This document shows, in pieces, positions 6,641 to 6,834 of a DNA stretch of 6,834 nucleotides (position 1 is its first letter; each line of letters opens with the position of its first letter). The translations under genes were made by a program, and so were the position numbers. This DNA comes from Alphaproteobacteria bacterium. GTDB taxonomy: Bacteria > Pseudomonadota > Alphaproteobacteria > ATCC43930 > CGMCC-115725. Where the stretch lies: contig JASHTP010000195.1 of NCBI GenBank assembly GCA_030040495.1, positions 1 through 6,834 on the forward strand, given 5' to 3'. The notes below the pieces were generated by a model that was not told the DNA's origin, searched no databases, and worked only from the letters and a program-made list of their open reading frames with translations.

Positions 6641-6669
6641 AAAATATTCCAGGGCCTAGGGGCAAACAA
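6641..6669 (-). promoter_or_regulatory. Possible promoter of the histidine kinase gene
   Basis: On the minus strand TTGTTT (6669-6664) and TATTTT (6646-6641) are separated by 17 bases, an acceptable but imperfect sigma-70-type pair. Transcription would begin near 6634, leaving a leader of about 28 bases before the ATG at 6605. This is the most AT-rich patch of the intergenic region. The hexamers match the consensus only partly, and another -10 (TTATAT at 6631-6626) is possible. Confidence 0.25.
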
Positions 6670-6687
6670 CTGCGATTTGTCACAGTT
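6668..6687. promoter_or_regulatory. Operator-like inverted repeat between kinase and regulator genes
   Basis: AACTGCG (6668-6674), a 6-base spacer ATTTGT, and CACAGTT (6681-6687) make an imperfect inverted repeat with 6 of 7 arm positions complementary. Half-site centres are about 13 bases apart. It overlaps the proposed -35 of the kinase promoter and lies 90 bases before the response regulator start. Binding by the partner response regulator, giving autoregulation, is a reasonable inference, but no protein family is identified from the site. Confidence 0.3.
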
Positions 6688-6777
6688 CCGCGGCCGGGGG
6701 CGGCAGAGGTAAGGTGCTGCCCGTATTGATGACAGTGATTTTTCTCAGTAATGCCCCGGTCGATTGGTCCCTTGTCC

Positions 6778-6834
6778 ATGGCTGAAGCCCGCAAGCGTAT
6801 CCTTTGCGTCGAAGACGATCGTGAAACCGCGGCG
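6778..6834 (+). CDS. Response regulator, N-terminal fragment (runs off the window)
   Basis: The first 19 codons give MAEARKRILCVEDDRETAA, the first beta-strand and acidic pocket of a CheY-like receiver domain: hydrophobic ILCV followed by Glu12, Asp13 and Asp14, two of which normally coordinate the magnesium ion needed for phosphorylation. The phospho-accepting Asp and any output domain lie beyond the right edge. An in-frame ATG at 6751 would add nine residues (MPRSIGPLS), with a stop at 6736-6738 just before it. Neither start has a clear Shine-Dalgarno sequence; 6778 is preferred because receiver proteins usually begin a few residues before the first strand. Divergence from the kinase at 6605 makes it the likely cognate partner. 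Confidence 0.85.
   Translation, partial: MAEARKRILCVEDDRETAA

Noticed and set aside
6665..6689. EcfG-like general stress promoter (GGAAC, 16 bases, TGTT on the minus strand) upstream of the kinase
   Set aside because: The -10 half differs from CGTT and the spacing appears one base short of the usual range.

Overview
This is a GC-rich window with strong G/C preference at third codon positions. That bias is why long open frames run opposite the real genes. The protein families point to an alphaproteobacterium, most likely of the order Hyphomicrobiales (Rhizobiales): a patatin-like protein with a DUF3734-type C-terminus, a secreted DUF5666-like protein with the 'EVHIFPxAMRG' signature, a HAMP domain with 'RRDEIGEMARAVVVFR', and a response regulator starting 'RILCVEDDRETA'. 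The taxon is inferred from remembered family resemblance, not from a search. No rRNA, tRNA, CRISPR array, insertion sequence or phage gene was seen.

Layout, left to right. Bases 1-99 are an AT-rich to GC-rich leader. Bases 100-1218 (+) encode a patatin-like serine acyl hydrolase. Bases 1219-1567 are non-coding, with a few palindromes and a double Shine-Dalgarno at the right end. Bases 1568-2203 (+) encode a small exported protein made of two diverged copies of one beta-rich module. Bases 2204-2436 are a convergent intergenic region with a strong intrinsic terminator serving the minus-strand gene. Bases 2437-4545 (-) encode a large exported phosphoesterase of the acid phosphatase/phospholipase C family. 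Bases 4546-4991 are a long non-coding gap holding the phosphoesterase leader, a possible PHO box and several short hairpins. Bases 4992-6605 (-) encode a transmembrane sensor histidine kinase. Bases 6606-6777 are a divergent regulatory region with an operator-like inverted repeat. From 6778 (+) a response regulator gene begins and runs off the window.

The histidine kinase and the response regulator are almost certainly a two-component pair read from a shared divergent control region. The phosphoesterase is exported and could release phosphate from organic phosphate esters outside the cytoplasm; the PHO-box-like direct repeat upstream fits this but is only a candidate. The patatin and the DUF5666-like gene lie in the same direction but 349 bases apart, so they are probably separate transcription units. 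I see a conventional chromosomal region and no convincing sign of an undescribed multi-gene system. The points most worth checking are the PHO-box candidate, the inverted repeat between kinase and regulator, and the internal duplication in the small exported protein.
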